64,000 bases of DNA from positions 25,979 through 89,978 of the forward strand of contig NZ_JAUOSF010000009.1 in NCBI RefSeq assembly GCF_030548465.1, read 5' to 3'. Within the stretch, counting starts at the first letter, position 1; every line of letters begins with the position of its first letter. A model generated the notes under the pieces. The model saw nothing but the letters and a program-made list of their open reading frames with translations. It did not search any database and was not told where the DNA came from. Shown one piece after another: positions 26,742 to 36,034 of the stretch. This DNA comes from Tamlana sp. 2_MG-2023. Lineage in GTDB: Bacteria > Bacteroidota > Bacteroidia > Flavobacteriales > Flavobacteriaceae. The position numbers and the translations under genes were made by a program.

Positions 26742-27713
26742 ATGAGTAAGGTAAAATATTATTACGATCCTGATACGCTCTCCTATAGGAAGATACACCG
26801 TAAAAAACGTACCACATTTAAGTACGCTTTTTTCTTTATTTTAGGAACAGCCTTTTTCGCGTTTATTTTCGTTTTTATTGGAAGTCAGTATGTTGAATCG
26901 CCAAAAGAGCGTGCCTTAAAAAGAGAACTTCAGAACACGCAATTACAATTTGAACTGCTGAATAAAAAAATGGAACATGCTGAAACCGTTTTAGCCAATG
27001 TTGCCGATAGAGATAATAACATTTATCGTGTTTATTTTGAAGCCAACCCTATTCCAGATGAACAACGCCGCGCTGGTTTTGGTGGGGTAAACCGATACAA
27101 AAACTTAGAAGGTTTCGACAATTCTAAGTTAATTATAGAAAGTAATAAACGCATTGACATTCTTCAAAAGCAAATTGTGGTGCAATCGAAATCGCTTGAT
27201 GAAATCACAAAATTAGCTGAAGACAAAGAAAAGCTTCTCGCTGCTATCCCTGCCATTCAACCGGTAAACAATAAAGATTTAACACGTATGGCATCTGGTT
27301 ACGGTATGCGTACCGACCCGTTTACCAAGGTTAGAAAAATGCACCGTGGTATGGATTTCTCTGCACCAAGAGGCACACCGATTTACGCATCTGGTGATGG
27401 TGTTGTGACGCGTGCAGATTCCAGATCTACAGGCTACGGAAACCATATTAGAATTGACCACGGTTATGGCTATGTGAGTTTATATGCGCACTTGTACAAG
27501 TACAACGTTAGAAAAAATCAAAAAGTAAAACGTGGAGACTTAATCGGTTTTGTAGGTAGTACAGGGCGTTCTCAGGGGCCGCATTTACACTATGAAATAT
27601 TTAAGGATGAGGAACGAATTAACCCTATTAATTTCTATTACGGCAGTTTAACTTCCGAAGAATTTAATAAACTATTGGAGCATGCTTCACTAGAAAATCA
27701 ATCTTTAGATTAA
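26742..27713 (+). CDS. membrane-anchored M23 metallopeptidase (cell-wall endopeptidase)
   Basis: A 323-residue LytM/M23 peptidase. One transmembrane helix (about 28-50, FFFILGTAFFAFIFVFIG) anchors it. A coiled coil follows (about 57-90, ELQNTQLQFELLNKKM), then a linker, and the peptidase domain from about 185. The zinc site is complete: His201 and Asp205 in MHRGMDFSAP, and His281-x-His283 in GPHLHYEIF. It should cleave peptidoglycan cross-links in the periplasm or regulate another hydrolase. The TAA overlaps the ATG of the MerR gene by one base (TAATG). Confidence 0.95.
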   Translation: MSKVKYYYDPDTLSYRKIHRKKRTTFKYAFFFILGTAFFAFIFVFIGSQYVESPKERALKRELQNTQLQFELLNKKMEHAETVLANVADRDNNIYRVYFEANPIPDEQRRAGFGGVNRYKNLEGFDNSKLIIESNKRIDILQKQIVVQSKSLDEITKLAEDKEKLLAAIPAIQPVNNKDLTRMASGYGMRTDPFTKVRKMHRGMDFSAPRGTPIYASGDGVVTRADSRSTGYGNHIRIDHGYGYVSLYAHLYKYNVRKNQKVKRGDLIGFVGSTGRSQGPHLHYEIFKDEERINPINFYYGSLTSEEFNKLLEHASLENQSLD

Positions 27714-28042
27714 TGCATATCAATCTGCCCGAAAAACGTTATTATGCCATTGGCGAAGTTGCCAAAGCATTTGACGTGAACACCTCATTGATTCGTTTTT
27801 GGGAAAAAGAATTTGATGTTTTAAAACCGAAAAAAAACGCTAAAGGCAATAGAAAATTCACCCCCGAAGACATCAAAAACCTAAAATTTATCTACCATTT
27901 GGTAAAAGAACGCGGATTTACTTTAGAAGGCGCCAAAACACACCTTAAGGAAGAGAAAAAGCAAGCTTTAAATACTTTTGAAATTGTTAGTAAACTTGAA
28001 GACATTAAAAATCAACTTAATAAAATAAAACAACACCTTTAA
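27713..28042 (+). CDS. short MerR-family regulator
   Basis: A 109-residue protein consisting of a MerR winged helix (YYAIGEVAKAFDVNTSLIRFWEKEF, then NRKFTPEDIKNLKFIYHLVKERGFTL) and a C-terminal coiled-coil dimerisation helix. There is no effector-binding domain, as in many short flavobacterial MerR proteins. It probably binds DNA as a dimer. It is translationally coupled to the M23 peptidase gene (one-base overlap) and lies 12 bases before lemA, so it may regulate this envelope operon. Targets are not visible. Confidence 0.9.
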   Translation: MHINLPEKRYYAIGEVAKAFDVNTSLIRFWEKEFDVLKPKKNAKGNRKFTPEDIKNLKFIYHLVKERGFTLEGAKTHLKEEKKQALNTFEIVSKLEDIKNQLNKIKQHL

Positions 28043-28054
28043 AATTTAAGCATC

Positions 28055-28648
28055 ATGAAGAAATTTTTACCATGGATTATTATCGCCGTACTTGTCATAG
28101 GAGTTTACTCTTGGGTTAAAGGATTTAACAACACCGCTGTTACCCTTAAAGAAGAAGCCACTAAATCTTGGGCTAATGTTGAAAGTAGCTACCAAAGACG
28201 AAATGATTTAATTGGCAACCTCGTTAAAACCGTGCAAGGTGCTGCCGAATACGAAAGAGGTACCTTAACAGATGTTATTGAAGCTAGAGCAAAAGCGACT
28301 TCAATGAACATTGACCCATCAAACATGACTCCTGAACAAATGGCTAAATTTAGCGAAGTGCAAAGTGGTTTATCTGGTGCTTTAAAAAGCTTATTAGTAA
28401 CGGTTGAACGCTACCCTGATTTAAAGGCCAACCAAAACTTCCTTGAACTACAAAGTCAGTTAGAAGGAACAGAAAACAGAATAAATGTTACAAGAGACCG
28501 TTTTAATGAAGCTGTTCAGCCTTACAACAAACATATTAAAACCTTTCCTAATACGATTTTAGCTGGTGTTTTAAACTTTGATGAAATGGCTTATTACAAA
28601 GCAGATGCTGGTAGTGAGAATGCTCCTGACGTAAATTTTGAATTTTAG
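28055..28648 (+). CDS. lemA: LemA family protein
   Basis: A 197-residue protein with an N-terminal membrane helix (PWIIIAVLVIGVYSWVKGF) and the LemA four-helix region: SSYQRRNDLIGNLVKTVQGA, TVERYPDLKANQNFLELQSQ and RFNEAVQPYNKHIKTFPNTI. The family's function is unknown, but it is regularly paired with TPM-domain proteins, as here: two TPM genes follow at 15- and 5-base gaps. Confidence 0.95.
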   Translation: MKKFLPWIIIAVLVIGVYSWVKGFNNTAVTLKEEATKSWANVESSYQRRNDLIGNLVKTVQGAAEYERGTLTDVIEARAKATSMNIDPSNMTPEQMAKFSEVQSGLSGALKSLLVTVERYPDLKANQNFLELQSQLEGTENRINVTRDRFNEAVQPYNKHIKTFPNTILAGVLNFDEMAYYKADAGSENAPDVNFEF

Positions 28649-28663
28649 TAAAAACACCTAGTT

Positions 28664-29107
28664 ATGTCTAAAAACCAAACTGAAGATTTTTTAACCGCCC
28701 AGGAAGAACAAGAAATTATTGAAGCGATTCAAGAAGCGGAATTAAACACTTCTGGAGAATTACGTGTTCATATAGAAAAAACCGCTAAGGGCGATGCTAC
28801 CAATCGTGCCTTAGAAGTTTTTCATCATTTAAAAATGGACAATACGAAGCTTCAAAATGCCGTACTTATTTATGTCGCGGTTGAAGACAAGTCTTTTGTT
28901 ATTTATGGTGATGAAGGCATTAACAACGCTGTTGAAAGTGATTTCTGGGACTGCACCAAAGACATTATGCAAGCGCACTTTAAAAAAGGCGATTTTAAAC
29001 AAGGTTTGGTTGATGGGATTTTAAGGTCTGGTGACCGACTTAAAAAATATTTCCCTTATCAATCGGATGATATTAATGAACTTTCAGACGAAATTTCAAA
29101 AGGCTAA
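28664..29107 (+). CDS. TPM domain protein, soluble
   Basis: A 147-residue protein containing a TPM (YgcG) domain: EIIEAIQEAELNTSGELRVH, then AVLIYVAVEDKSFVIYGDEG and DCTKDIMQAHFKKGDFKQGL. It has no signal peptide or obvious membrane segment, unlike the next gene. It lies between lemA and the membrane TPM gene, so the three are presumably one functional unit in envelope maintenance, with no defined biochemistry. Confidence 0.9.
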   Translation: MSKNQTEDFLTAQEEQEIIEAIQEAELNTSGELRVHIEKTAKGDATNRALEVFHHLKMDNTKLQNAVLIYVAVEDKSFVIYGDEGINNAVESDFWDCTKDIMQAHFKKGDFKQGLVDGILRSGDRLKKYFPYQSDDINELSDEISKG

Positions 29108-29112
29108 GCTTT

Positions 29113-29961
29113 ATGATGTATAAAAAAGAAATGCAAACTTCCTTTTATTCTAATCTTAAAAGCCTTAGTCTATTTTTAGTCTTTACACTTTTTACTTGTA
29201 GTCTTACTTTCGGCCAGTTTAAAATTCCTGAAAAGCCAAAATTTCAAACCAGTGTTTACGACTATATTAATTTACTTTCTGATACTCAAAAAAGTAATTT
29301 AGAGCAAAAACTTGTTAAGTATTCCGATACCACCTCAACACAAATTGTAGTGGCTATCATTGGTTCTACGGAAGGTGAAAACATCAATTTTCTTGGAGCT
29401 CAATGGGGCGAAGCCTGGGGGATTGGTCAAGCTAAGGAAGATAACGGTGTTTTAATTCTACTAGCCAGAGACGATAAAAAAATTGCGATCAATACCGGTT
29501 ATGGTGTGGAGCATCTATTAACTGATGCCATGTCGAAACGTATTATTGAAGGCGACATCATCCCTTATTTTAGACAAGGCGATTATCCTGGCGGATTAAA
29601 CAGAGGTGCCGATGCTATTTTTGAAGTCATGCAAGGTGAGTATAGCGGTTCTCGTCAATCATCAAAACCAAACGACAACTCCATTATGCCCTTCTTGGTA
29701 TTCGGGTTTATAGCGCTTGTTTTTATCATGTCTTTTATAAAAAATAAACGCGGTGGCGGCGGTGGTCGTAACGGTGGAAACAGAGCTGGAGGATTTGATA
29801 TCTGGGATGCTATTATCTTAAGCAACATGGGACGCGGAAATTACAATCGTGGCTCTAGCGGCTGGGGCGGCAGTTCTGGCGGTGGCTTTGGCGGAGGCGG
29901 CTTTGGTGGTGGCTTCGGCGGCGGCGGTTTTGGAGGCGGCGGTGCTTCTGGCGGATGGTAA
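29113..29961 (+). CDS. TPM domain membrane protein with Gly-rich tail (YgcG-like)
   Basis: A 282-residue exported protein. The signal peptide (to about residue 35, ..CSLTFGQ) precedes a TPM domain (VYDYINLLSDTQKSNLEQKL, then GVLILLARDDKKIAINTGYG). A transmembrane helix follows at about 194-210 (IMPFLVFGFIALVFIMSF), and a tail with long runs of GGGFGGGGFGG ends in GGASGGW. The Gly/Ser/Phe-rich tail is typical of this family and probably disordered. ATGs at 29113, 29116 and 29131 are all possible starts; I keep the first. Confidence 0.92.
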   Translation: MMYKKEMQTSFYSNLKSLSLFLVFTLFTCSLTFGQFKIPEKPKFQTSVYDYINLLSDTQKSNLEQKLVKYSDTTSTQIVVAIIGSTEGENINFLGAQWGEAWGIGQAKEDNGVLILLARDDKKIAINTGYGVEHLLTDAMSKRIIEGDIIPYFRQGDYPGGLNRGADAIFEVMQGEYSGSRQSSKPNDNSIMPFLVFGFIALVFIMSFIKNKRGGGGGRNGGNRAGGFDIWDAIILSNMGRGNYNRGSSGWGGSSGGGFGGGGFGGGFGGGGFGGGGASGGW

Positions 29962-29967
29962 ACCTAT

Positions 29968-30008
29968 AAAAGTTAAAAGTTAAAAGTTAAAAGTTAAAAG
30001 TTAAAAAG
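29968..30008. repeat. short tandem repeat, AAAAGTT x5
   Basis: Five exact copies of the 7-mer AAAAGTT (29968-30002), then AAAAAG. It is a simple-sequence repeat just after the TPM stop, in a non-coding spacer. Confidence 0.9.
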
Positions 30009-30118
30009 ATTGAAAAGCTGTCTCTTGGAAACAAATTTAGTTATCCTTTTTTACTAAAACTAGGACGGAAGACGGATGACCAATGACAGGTGGTTGGAGG
30101 CTGAGACAATAAAAGCAT

Positions 30119-30154
30119 AAAAAAAGCGACACTTATAAAAAGGTCGCTTTTTTG
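30119..30154. terminator. terminator between convergent TPM and sugar-kinase genes
   Basis: AAAAAAGCGAC pairs with GTCGCTTTTTT around ACTTATAAAAAG. A- and T-runs on both sides allow use by both strands. Confidence 0.9.
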
Positions 30155-30171
30155 TTATTTTAAATCAGGAG

Positions 30172-31176
30172 TTATCTATTAAATCTACCTGATACGTTAC
30201 CTTCTAAAATTCCAGTAACTTCATCGATGGTGGCGTAGTTAACATCGCCTTCGTAAGTATGTTTTAAGGCACACGCTGCACTTGCGTAGTCCATAGACTT
30301 ATAGTCATCGAAATGCTGTAAACCATAAATTAAACCAGCCGCAAAGGCATCTCCAGTTCCTATACGGTCAACAATATGTGTAATATCGAAATCTTGAGTT
30401 TCTCTAAATTCTTCACCATTCCACATTCTAGCTCTAATCTTATGCCAAGAAGCGTTTATAGACGTTCTTATTTTATCGAACACCTTCTCTATTGAAGGAA
30501 AGGTTTCCATAAGTAGTTTACTCGCTTCAATAAACTCTTCGTTAGAATAACCGTATTCGGTTCCTAAAACTTCATTCATTTCATTAATTCCACCGATAAA
30601 AATAGTTGAACAATGTATCAATTCAATTAAAGCATCTTTGGCGTTAACGCCATATTTCCATAACCCGCTTCTATAAGTTGGATCGGCAGAAACCTGCATG
30701 CCCTTAGCCTTAGCTAATTTTAACCCTTCCTTTAAAGTGTCAAAACTGCCCTGCGTTAATCCTGGAGTAATACCCGTCCAATGAAACCAAGAACCGTCTG
30801 CTAAAGCAGATTCCCAATCTACCATTTCTGGCTGAATACTTGAAAACGCTGAATGTGATCTGTTGTATGAAATTGAACTTGGACGCATCACAGCACCAAC
30901 TTCAAGAAAATAAACGCCTAGAGGTCTGCCGGAACGTACAATTGCCGTGGTATCTAAATCGAACTTATTTAAGTATGAAATCGCGGTATCTCCTATAAAA
31001 TCATCAGAAATACAGGTAATATGCTTTACATTTCCTCCAAAATTAGCAATTGAAAGTCCTACATTTAATTCGGTGCCTCCAAAATAAAATTCTAATGTAT
31101 TGGCTTGAATAAATTTTTTATTTCCGAAAGGAGATAAACGCATTAGAACTTCACCGAATGTTATAATCTGACTCAT
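30172..31176 (-). CDS. kdgK: PfkB-family sugar kinase, probably 2-dehydro-3-deoxygluconokinase
   Basis: A 334-residue ribokinase-fold kinase. The N-terminus MSQIITFGEVLMRLSP and GGTELNVGLSIANFGG fit KDG kinases. The C-terminal ATP/catalytic motif RIGTGDAFAAGLIYG contains the catalytic Asp. It would phosphorylate KDG or a related keto-sugar in the cytoplasm. No uronate or alginate genes are nearby, so the substrate is a family guess; the kinase assignment is firm. It is a single-gene unit. Confidence 0.85.
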   Translation of the reverse strand: MSQIITFGEVLMRLSPFGNKKFIQANTLEFYFGGTELNVGLSIANFGGNVKHITCISDDFIGDTAISYLNKFDLDTTAIVRSGRPLGVYFLEVGAVMRPSSISYNRSHSAFSSIQPEMVDWESALADGSWFHWTGITPGLTQGSFDTLKEGLKLAKAKGMQVSADPTYRSGLWKYGVNAKDALIELIHCSTIFIGGINEMNEVLGTEYGYSNEEFIEASKLLMETFPSIEKVFDKIRTSINASWHKIRARMWNGEEFRETQDFDITHIVDRIGTGDAFAAGLIYGLQHFDDYKSMDYASAACALKHTYEGDVNYATIDEVTGILEGNVSGRFNR

Positions 31177-31347
31177 AATATTATTTTTGCAGCCTAAATT
31201 TAACCATAACGAATGATATAAAATTCTTTATTGGAAAAAATTATGATATTCTGAACAATTGGTCAACCAATTTTATAATTCAAAACAAAATCGAAATTTC
31301 TATAAAAATAATGGAAATGAAATTAAATGAGAAGCTACAAAAACGTA

Positions 31348-32652
31348 TTACTTTTTACGCATATAGACACTAATAGGCACCCCATTAAAACCAAAATGCT
31401 CACGTAGTTTATTTTCTAAAAAACGTTTATAAGGGTCTTTAACGTATTGCGGTAAATTACAGAAAAAAGCAAATTGAGGCTGTGGTGTAGGCAGCTGCAT
31501 GATGTATTTTATCTTAACGAATTTTGCTTTATATGCTGGTGGAGGGTAATTTTCAATAATAGGTAACATCACCTCGTTAAGCTGGCTCGTTTTAATCTTT
31601 TTAGTACGGTTTTGGTAAACCTCAACAGCCGTTTCAATGGCTTTATAAATACGTTGCTTTGTTAATGCTGAAATAAATACAATAGGCACATCTGTAAAAG
31701 GTTGCATTTGTAATCGAATTGCTTTTTCGTATTCCTTAACCGATTTATGGTCCTTTTCAACCAAATCCCACTTGTTAACTAAAACGACAATACCTTTTCT
31801 GTTACGCTCTGCAAGCCAAAAAATATTTTGTACTTGGCCATCAAATCCACGATTAGCATCTAGAACAAGAATACAAACATCGGCGTGTTCAATAGCTCGT
31901 ACACTTCGCATTACCGAATAGAATTCTAAATCTTCTTTAACCTTAGATTTTCTTCTAATCCCAGCAGTATCCACTAAGTTAAATTCAAATCCGAAACGAT
32001 TATATTTCGTATCTATGGAATCTCTAGTCGTTCCAGCGATATCGGTTACTATATAACGATCTTCTCCAATTAAAGCATTAATAAAAGAAGACTTCCCTGC
32101 GTTTGGACGTCCAACTACAGCAAAACGTGGTAATTCATCTTCTACAACATCTTCTTTTTCAGGTAAAGCTTTAATTAAATCATCTAATAATTCTCCAGTT
32201 CCACTACCATTAATGCTGGCAATGGTATAATATTCACCTAAACCTAAAGAGTAAAACTCAACAGCATCTTCAGCACGTTTACTGTTATCCACTTTGTTTA
32301 TAACAAGAAAAACAGGTTTATTCACGCGCCTAAGTAACTTAGCTACGTCTTCATCCATACCTGTAACTCCAGATTCAACATCAACCATAAAAATAATGGC
32401 ATCGGCTTCATCGATAGCTAACTCAACTTGTTTATCAATTTCAGCTTCAAAAACGTCATCACTTCCTAAAACATACCCTCCGGTATCGATTAAAGAAAAC
32501 TCTTTTCCATTCCAATCACTCTTCCCGTAATGACGGTCTCTTGTAACCCCACTTACTGCATCTACAATGGCTTCACGTCTTTGAATCAATCTATTAAAAA
32601 ACGTTGACTTTCCAACATTTGGTCTTCCTACAATGGCTACTATATTACTCAT
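31348..32652 (-). CDS. der: ribosome biogenesis GTPase Der (EngA)
   Basis: A 434-residue double-GTPase. The first G domain starts with [14 protein letters not shown] and has DTGG and NKVD. The second starts with [14 protein letters not shown] and has DTAGIRRK and NKWD. A C-terminal KH-like domain ends the protein ([14 protein letters not shown], then [18 protein letters not shown]). It acts in 50S subunit assembly. A minus-strand TATTTTTG box lies about 62 bases upstream. Confidence 0.98.
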   Translation of the reverse strand: MSNIVAIVGRPNVGKSTFFNRLIQRREAIVDAVSGVTRDRHYGKSDWNGKEFSLIDTGGYVLGSDDVFEAEIDKQVELAIDEADAIIFMVDVESGVTGMDEDVAKLLRRVNKPVFLVINKVDNSKRAEDAVEFYSLGLGEYYTIASINGSGTGELLDDLIKALPEKEDVVEDELPRFAVVGRPNAGKSSFINALIGEDRYIVTDIAGTTRDSIDTKYNRFGFEFNLVDTAGIRRKSKVKEDLEFYSVMRSVRAIEHADVCILVLDANRGFDGQVQNIFWLAERNRKGIVVLVNKWDLVEKDHKSVKEYEKAIRLQMQPFTDVPIVFISALTKQRIYKAIETAVEVYQNRTKKIKTSQLNEVMLPIIENYPPPAYKAKFVKIKYIMQLPTPQPQFAFFCNLPQYVKDPYKRFLENKLREHFGFNGVPISVYMRKK

Positions 32653-32713
32653 AATCTCAATTTAAGGTTAACAGGTTAAAACCGATTTACTTAAGGCACC
32701 CTGAAAACTTTTG

Positions 32714-32721
32714 CAAAAATA
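32714..32721 (-). promoter_or_regulatory. -7 box for der
   Basis: The minus strand reads TATTTTTG (TAnnTTTG), giving a predicted leader of about 55 nt to the der ATG at 32652. Confidence 0.5.
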
Positions 32722-32818
32722 GGAAATATACTCTATGCCACATCTTTTTTATGAAAAGAATAAAATTTATACAGTATTAAAAAAAATAGTACTTTACTCG
32801 CCCCTAAACACAGTATAT

Positions 32819-33328
32819 ATGGCCTTATCCAATGACATTGTTTTGCGACCAAGATTTAAAATTGAAATGCCTCAATACAATGAAGCCATTTTAAGTGATT
32901 TTAAAAACGCCAAAACGATGCAATCGGACTACATCGTTTCTGTGATTGACGATCATGTTTTTATTAAATTTCCGAAGGAAAAACAAACCTACTGGTCGCC
33001 GCAATTACATTTAGAAATTAATGCTATAGATGATAATAACAGTTTGATTTATGGCTTATTTGGCCCTAGCCCTACCGTTTGGACACTATTTATGTTTCTA
33101 CATTTTTTGGTTGCTGGAACCTTTTTAGGCTTTGGCATATGGGCTTATACCAATTGGACCCTTGAACAAGATTATGCCATTCAATTCAGCGTGGTGCTTT
33201 TGATGGTAATTATTTGGATTGCGTTATACTTTGCTGGTAGCCTTGGAAAAGCCTCAAGTATAAAAGAAATGCACTTACTAAATGATTTTATGTATGATGT
33301 TCTAAAAAAAGAAAAGCCTCAGCTGTAG
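32819..33328 (+). CDS. small membrane protein of unknown function
   Basis: From the ATG at 32819 the protein is 169 residues (MALSNDIVLRPRFKIEMPQY). An earlier in-frame ATG at 32735 would add 28 residues of unlikely sequence lying almost on the der promoter, so I prefer the inner start. The N-terminal half is soluble (DYIVSVIDDHVFIKFP). Two transmembrane helices follow (TVWTLFMFLHFLVAGTFLGF and FSVVLLMVIIWIALYFAG), then a cytoplasmic tail. I recognise no family. It lies between der (divergent) and era (convergent). Confidence 0.78.
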   Translation: MALSNDIVLRPRFKIEMPQYNEAILSDFKNAKTMQSDYIVSVIDDHVFIKFPKEKQTYWSPQLHLEINAIDDNNSLIYGLFGPSPTVWTLFMFLHFLVAGTFLGFGIWAYTNWTLEQDYAIQFSVVLLMVIIWIALYFAGSLGKASSIKEMHLLNDFMYDVLKKEKPQL

Positions 33329-33456
33329 GAACAACCAAAACTTTTTTTTAAAACCAACTAACTCAAATTTCTATTTACCAAGTAGAATTCTTGTGCAAAT
33401 ATGACAATACAGTATTACTTAAGTATTACCTAAACAATAAGTTAGTATTAGATTTC

Positions 33457-34338
33457 TTAATTATTATAACCGAAACGTTTCAATTGATTTGCATTGCTAC
33501 GCCAGTTTTTATTCACCTTAACATATAATTCGATGTGAATTTGCTTTCCGAAGAAGGTCTCTAAATCCTTTCTAGCTTCTACGCCTACACGTTTTAAAGC
33601 ACTTCCCTTATGACCTATAATGATCCCTTTTTGGGTTTCACGCTCTACCATAATTACCGATCGTACACGAATGATATTTTCTTCTTCAAAAAACTCTTCA
33701 GTATCTACTTCAACAGCATAAGGAATCTCCTTTTTATAATGCATCAATATTTTTTCACGAATGGTTTCATTTATGAAAAAACGTTCTGGCTTATCTGTTA
33801 ACTGATCTTTTGGATAGAATGGCGGCGACTCTGGAAGCAAATCAATAATACGATTAAAAACTTCTTTAACATTGAAACCTTCTAAGGCAGAAATAGGATA
33901 AATCTCTGCATTTGGCACTTTGCTTGTCCACTCTTGAACTTGAGTTTCCAACTGTATTTGATCAGATTTATCAATTTTATTCAATAATAATAAAACAGGA
34001 ATTTTAGAAGCTTTAATTTTATTAAAAAAAGCTTCATCCTTTAAAGCTTGTTCGCCAATTTCAACCATATAGATTAACACATCGGCATCTTCAAAGGCAG
34101 ACTTAACAAAGCCCATCATAGATTCTTGTAACTCGTAAGCTGGTTTTATAATACCAGGTGTATCACTTAAAACCATTTGAAAATCGTCGCCATTTACAAT
34201 GCCTAAAATACGATGCCTTGTGGTTTGTGCTTTTGAAGTGATAATGGATAATTTTTCACCTACAAAGGCATTCATTAACGTCGATTTGCCAACATTAGGA
34301 TTCCCGATAATATTTACAAAACCTGCTTTATGGTTCAT
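33457..34338 (-). CDS. era: GTPase Era
   Basis: A 293-residue protein with an N-terminal GTPase domain (GNPNVGKSTLMNAF; DTPGI; NKID) and a C-terminal KH RNA-binding domain (HKGSALKRVGVEARKDLETF, then LYVKVNKNWRSN). It binds 16S rRNA and helps 30S maturation at the inner membrane. Length and motif order are standard. A minus-strand TAACTTTG box lies about 24 bases upstream of the ATG. Confidence 0.98.
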   Translation of the reverse strand: MNHKAGFVNIIGNPNVGKSTLMNAFVGEKLSIITSKAQTTRHRILGIVNGDDFQMVLSDTPGIIKPAYELQESMMGFVKSAFEDADVLIYMVEIGEQALKDEAFFNKIKASKIPVLLLLNKIDKSDQIQLETQVQEWTSKVPNAEIYPISALEGFNVKEVFNRIIDLLPESPPFYPKDQLTDKPERFFINETIREKILMHYKKEIPYAVEVDTEEFFEEENIIRVRSVIMVERETQKGIIIGHKGSALKRVGVEARKDLETFFGKQIHIELYVKVNKNWRSNANQLKRFGYNN

Positions 34339-34361
34339 AAGACTCTGTTTTTTTTGTGCTG

Positions 34362-34369
34362 CAAAGTTA
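34362..34369 (-). promoter_or_regulatory. -7 box for era
   Basis: The minus strand reads TAACTTTG followed by CAGCAC, a full TAnnTTTG match with a leader of about 17 nt. Confidence 0.5.
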
Positions 34370-34406
34370 CAACTTGCACGGCGTATTCCTTATAAAATAT
34401 AGAAAC

Positions 34407-34439
34407 AAAAAAACAGGAAGCCGAACATCCTGTTTTTTT
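34407..34439 (-). terminator. terminator of FKBP gene 1
   Basis: AAAACAGGA and TCCTGTTTTTTT form a hairpin with A/T runs, 25 bases after the stop. It resembles the terminator of the neighbouring paralogue at 35256-35290. Confidence 0.85.
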
Positions 34440-34463
34440 CTATATGTCACGCGTAAAATTAAA

Positions 34464-35156
34464 TTACTTTACTTCTAACAATTCTACGTCAAAAATTAAT
34501 GTTTCGTAAGGCTTAATGGGTCCTCCTGGTCTTGGGTTTGCTCCGTAAGCTAAGTCTTGAGGAATGAAGAATCTATACTTTGCTCCTTCTGGCATTAATT
34601 GTAAACCTTCTGTCCATCCCTTAATGACTTGAGAGACTACAAAATCAATTGGCTCGCCTCTATCTACCGAACTATCAAAAACAGTTCCATCAATTAAAGT
34701 CCCGTGATAATGCACTTTTACCTTTGAATCCTTAATGGGTTTAGCACCTGTGCCTTCTTCTAAAACAAGGTATTGCAATCCGCTTTCAGTAGTTTTAACC
34801 CCTTTTTTTTCTTTATTAGCTTCTAAAAAGGCGATCCCCCTTTGATTATTTTTTTCAGCCACTTCATCAAGCTCGGCAGCTTCCAGTTGTTGCTTTTTTT
34901 GAAAATAATTTTTCACAACATTAACAGCTTCTTCCTGCGTTAACAAAACATCTGTTGAATCTAAAACATTTAAAAACCCTTGAAAAAATAAATCGTTATC
35001 AAATTCATCAAAACTAGACTTTACATTTTTAGCGACATCCATTCCAATGGCATAGCTCACTGAATCGATTTCAGTCTTTACTTTGTGTTGTGCCAGCATT
35101 TTATGGTTACAAAACACCAAAAGAGCAACGGCAATTACTGTATTAAAATATTTCAT
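34464..35156 (-). CDS. FKBP-type peptidyl-prolyl isomerase, secreted (paralogue 1)
   Basis: A 230-residue periplasmic isomerase from the ATG at 35156. An upstream in-frame TTG at 35183 overlaps the -7 box region and is rejected. The signal peptide ends near ..NHKMLA-QHK. The Cys in LVFC has Phe at -1, so it is not a lipobox. An N-terminal FKBP dimerisation region (DSVSYAIGMDVAKNVKSSF) leads to the FKBP domain (KVKVHYHGTLIDGTVFDSS, GWTEGLQLM, PQDLAYG). It speeds proline isomerisation during folding of exported proteins. It is a close tandem paralogue of the next gene. Confidence 0.93.
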   Translation of the reverse strand: MKYFNTVIAVALLVFCNHKMLAQHKVKTEIDSVSYAIGMDVAKNVKSSFDEFDNDLFFQGFLNVLDSTDVLLTQEEAVNVVKNYFQKKQQLEAAELDEVAEKNNQRGIAFLEANKEKKGVKTTESGLQYLVLEEGTGAKPIKDSKVKVHYHGTLIDGTVFDSSVDRGEPIDFVVSQVIKGWTEGLQLMPEGAKYRFFIPQDLAYGANPRPGGPIKPYETLIFDVELLEVK

Positions 35157-35180
35157 GATATTATTATTGAGATAAGTGGG

Positions 35181-35188
35181 CAAATGTA
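35181..35188 (-). promoter_or_regulatory. -7 box for FKBP gene 1
   Basis: The minus strand reads TACATTTG, identical to the box before paralogue 2 (36035-36042). It ends 24 bases before the ATG at 35156. Confidence 0.5.
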
Positions 35189-35255
35189 ATCAACCTTTTT
35201 AAATGCTTTAAATAGAAACACCTGATTTTAATGCGTTATTTATAAAAAAAAGACA

Positions 35256-35290
35256 TAAAAAAAACAGGAAGTTGAACTTCCTGTTTTTTT
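35256..35290 (-). terminator. terminator of FKBP gene 2
   Basis: ACAGGAAGT and ACTTCCTGT pair around TGA, with A8 and T7 flanks. It is a textbook hairpin and a near copy of the one after paralogue 1. Confidence 0.93.
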
Positions 35291-35307
35291 ATACTTATAA
35301 AGTAAAA

Positions 35308-36009
35308 TTAATTTACTTCTAATAACTCTACGTCAAAAATTAATGTTGCGTAAGGCTTAATTGGCCCTCCTGGTCTTGGGTTTGCACCGTAAGCTAATTC
35401 TTGAGGAATAAAAAACTTGTATTTCGCTCCTTCAGACATTAACTGTAAACCTTCTGTCCATCCTTTGATTACTTGTGTTACACCAAATTCAGTAGGCTCT
35501 CCTCTATCAACAGAACTATCAAATACAGTTCCATCAATTAAAGTCCCGTGATAGTGCACTTTCACTTTAGACGCAGGTGTTGGTTTATCTCCAGTTCCTT
35601 CTTTTAAAACGATGTATTGTAATCCACTAGCTGTAGTTTGCACACCATCTTTCCCTTTATTTTCTTCTAAGAAAGCAACGCCTACTTCTTTATTTTTCTC
35701 TCCTTCTTCAGCACGTTTTTCAGCCTCTTCTTGTTGTTTCTTTTGGAAGTAAGTTCTAACTACTGTTTGTGCAGTTGTTTCATCTAACAAAATATCTGTA
35801 GAATCTAAAACATTCATAAACCCCTGAACGAATAGTTCATCATCAAAATCATCAAAACTAGCTTTTACATTTTTTGCAACATCCATTCCAATAGCATAAC
35901 TCACAGAATCTAATTCAGTTTTTACTGGTTTTTTTGAAACAGCCGTTTGATTACACGATACAACTAGTAATACCAACGTTACTAGACTTAAAAATTTCAT
36001 TATTTTCAT
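35308..36009 (-). CDS. FKBP-type peptidyl-prolyl isomerase, lipoprotein (paralogue 2)
   Basis: A 233-residue FKBP protein with the same layout as paralogue 1: N-terminal dimerisation region (ELDSVSYAIGMDVAKNVKAS) and FKBP domain (KVKVHYHGTLIDGTVFDSS, GWTEGLQLMSEGAKYKFFIP). The N-terminus differs and is a lipoprotein signal, LVLLVVSC, with acylated Cys at about 19. This copy is therefore membrane-tethered, while paralogue 1 is free. Two in-frame ATGs (36009, 36000) are available. The promoter box and terminator are similar to those of paralogue 1, so the duplication included its controls. Confidence 0.93.
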   Translation of the reverse strand: MKIMKFLSLVTLVLLVVSCNQTAVSKKPVKTELDSVSYAIGMDVAKNVKASFDDFDDELFVQGFMNVLDSTDILLDETTAQTVVRTYFQKKQQEEAEKRAEEGEKNKEVGVAFLEENKGKDGVQTTASGLQYIVLKEGTGDKPTPASKVKVHYHGTLIDGTVFDSSVDRGEPTEFGVTQVIKGWTEGLQLMSEGAKYKFFIPQELAYGANPRPGGPIKPYATLIFDVELLEVN

Positions 36010-36034
36010 TTTAACATTTTTTGTTATTCGAAGC

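Noticed and set aside
29968..30008. Possible CRISPR array
   Set aside because: The repeat unit is seven bases with no spacers and no cas genes; I saw no CRISPR array anywhere in the window.
33329..33456. Terminator between the unknown membrane protein gene and era
   Set aside because: There is a T-run but no convincing stem; not listed.
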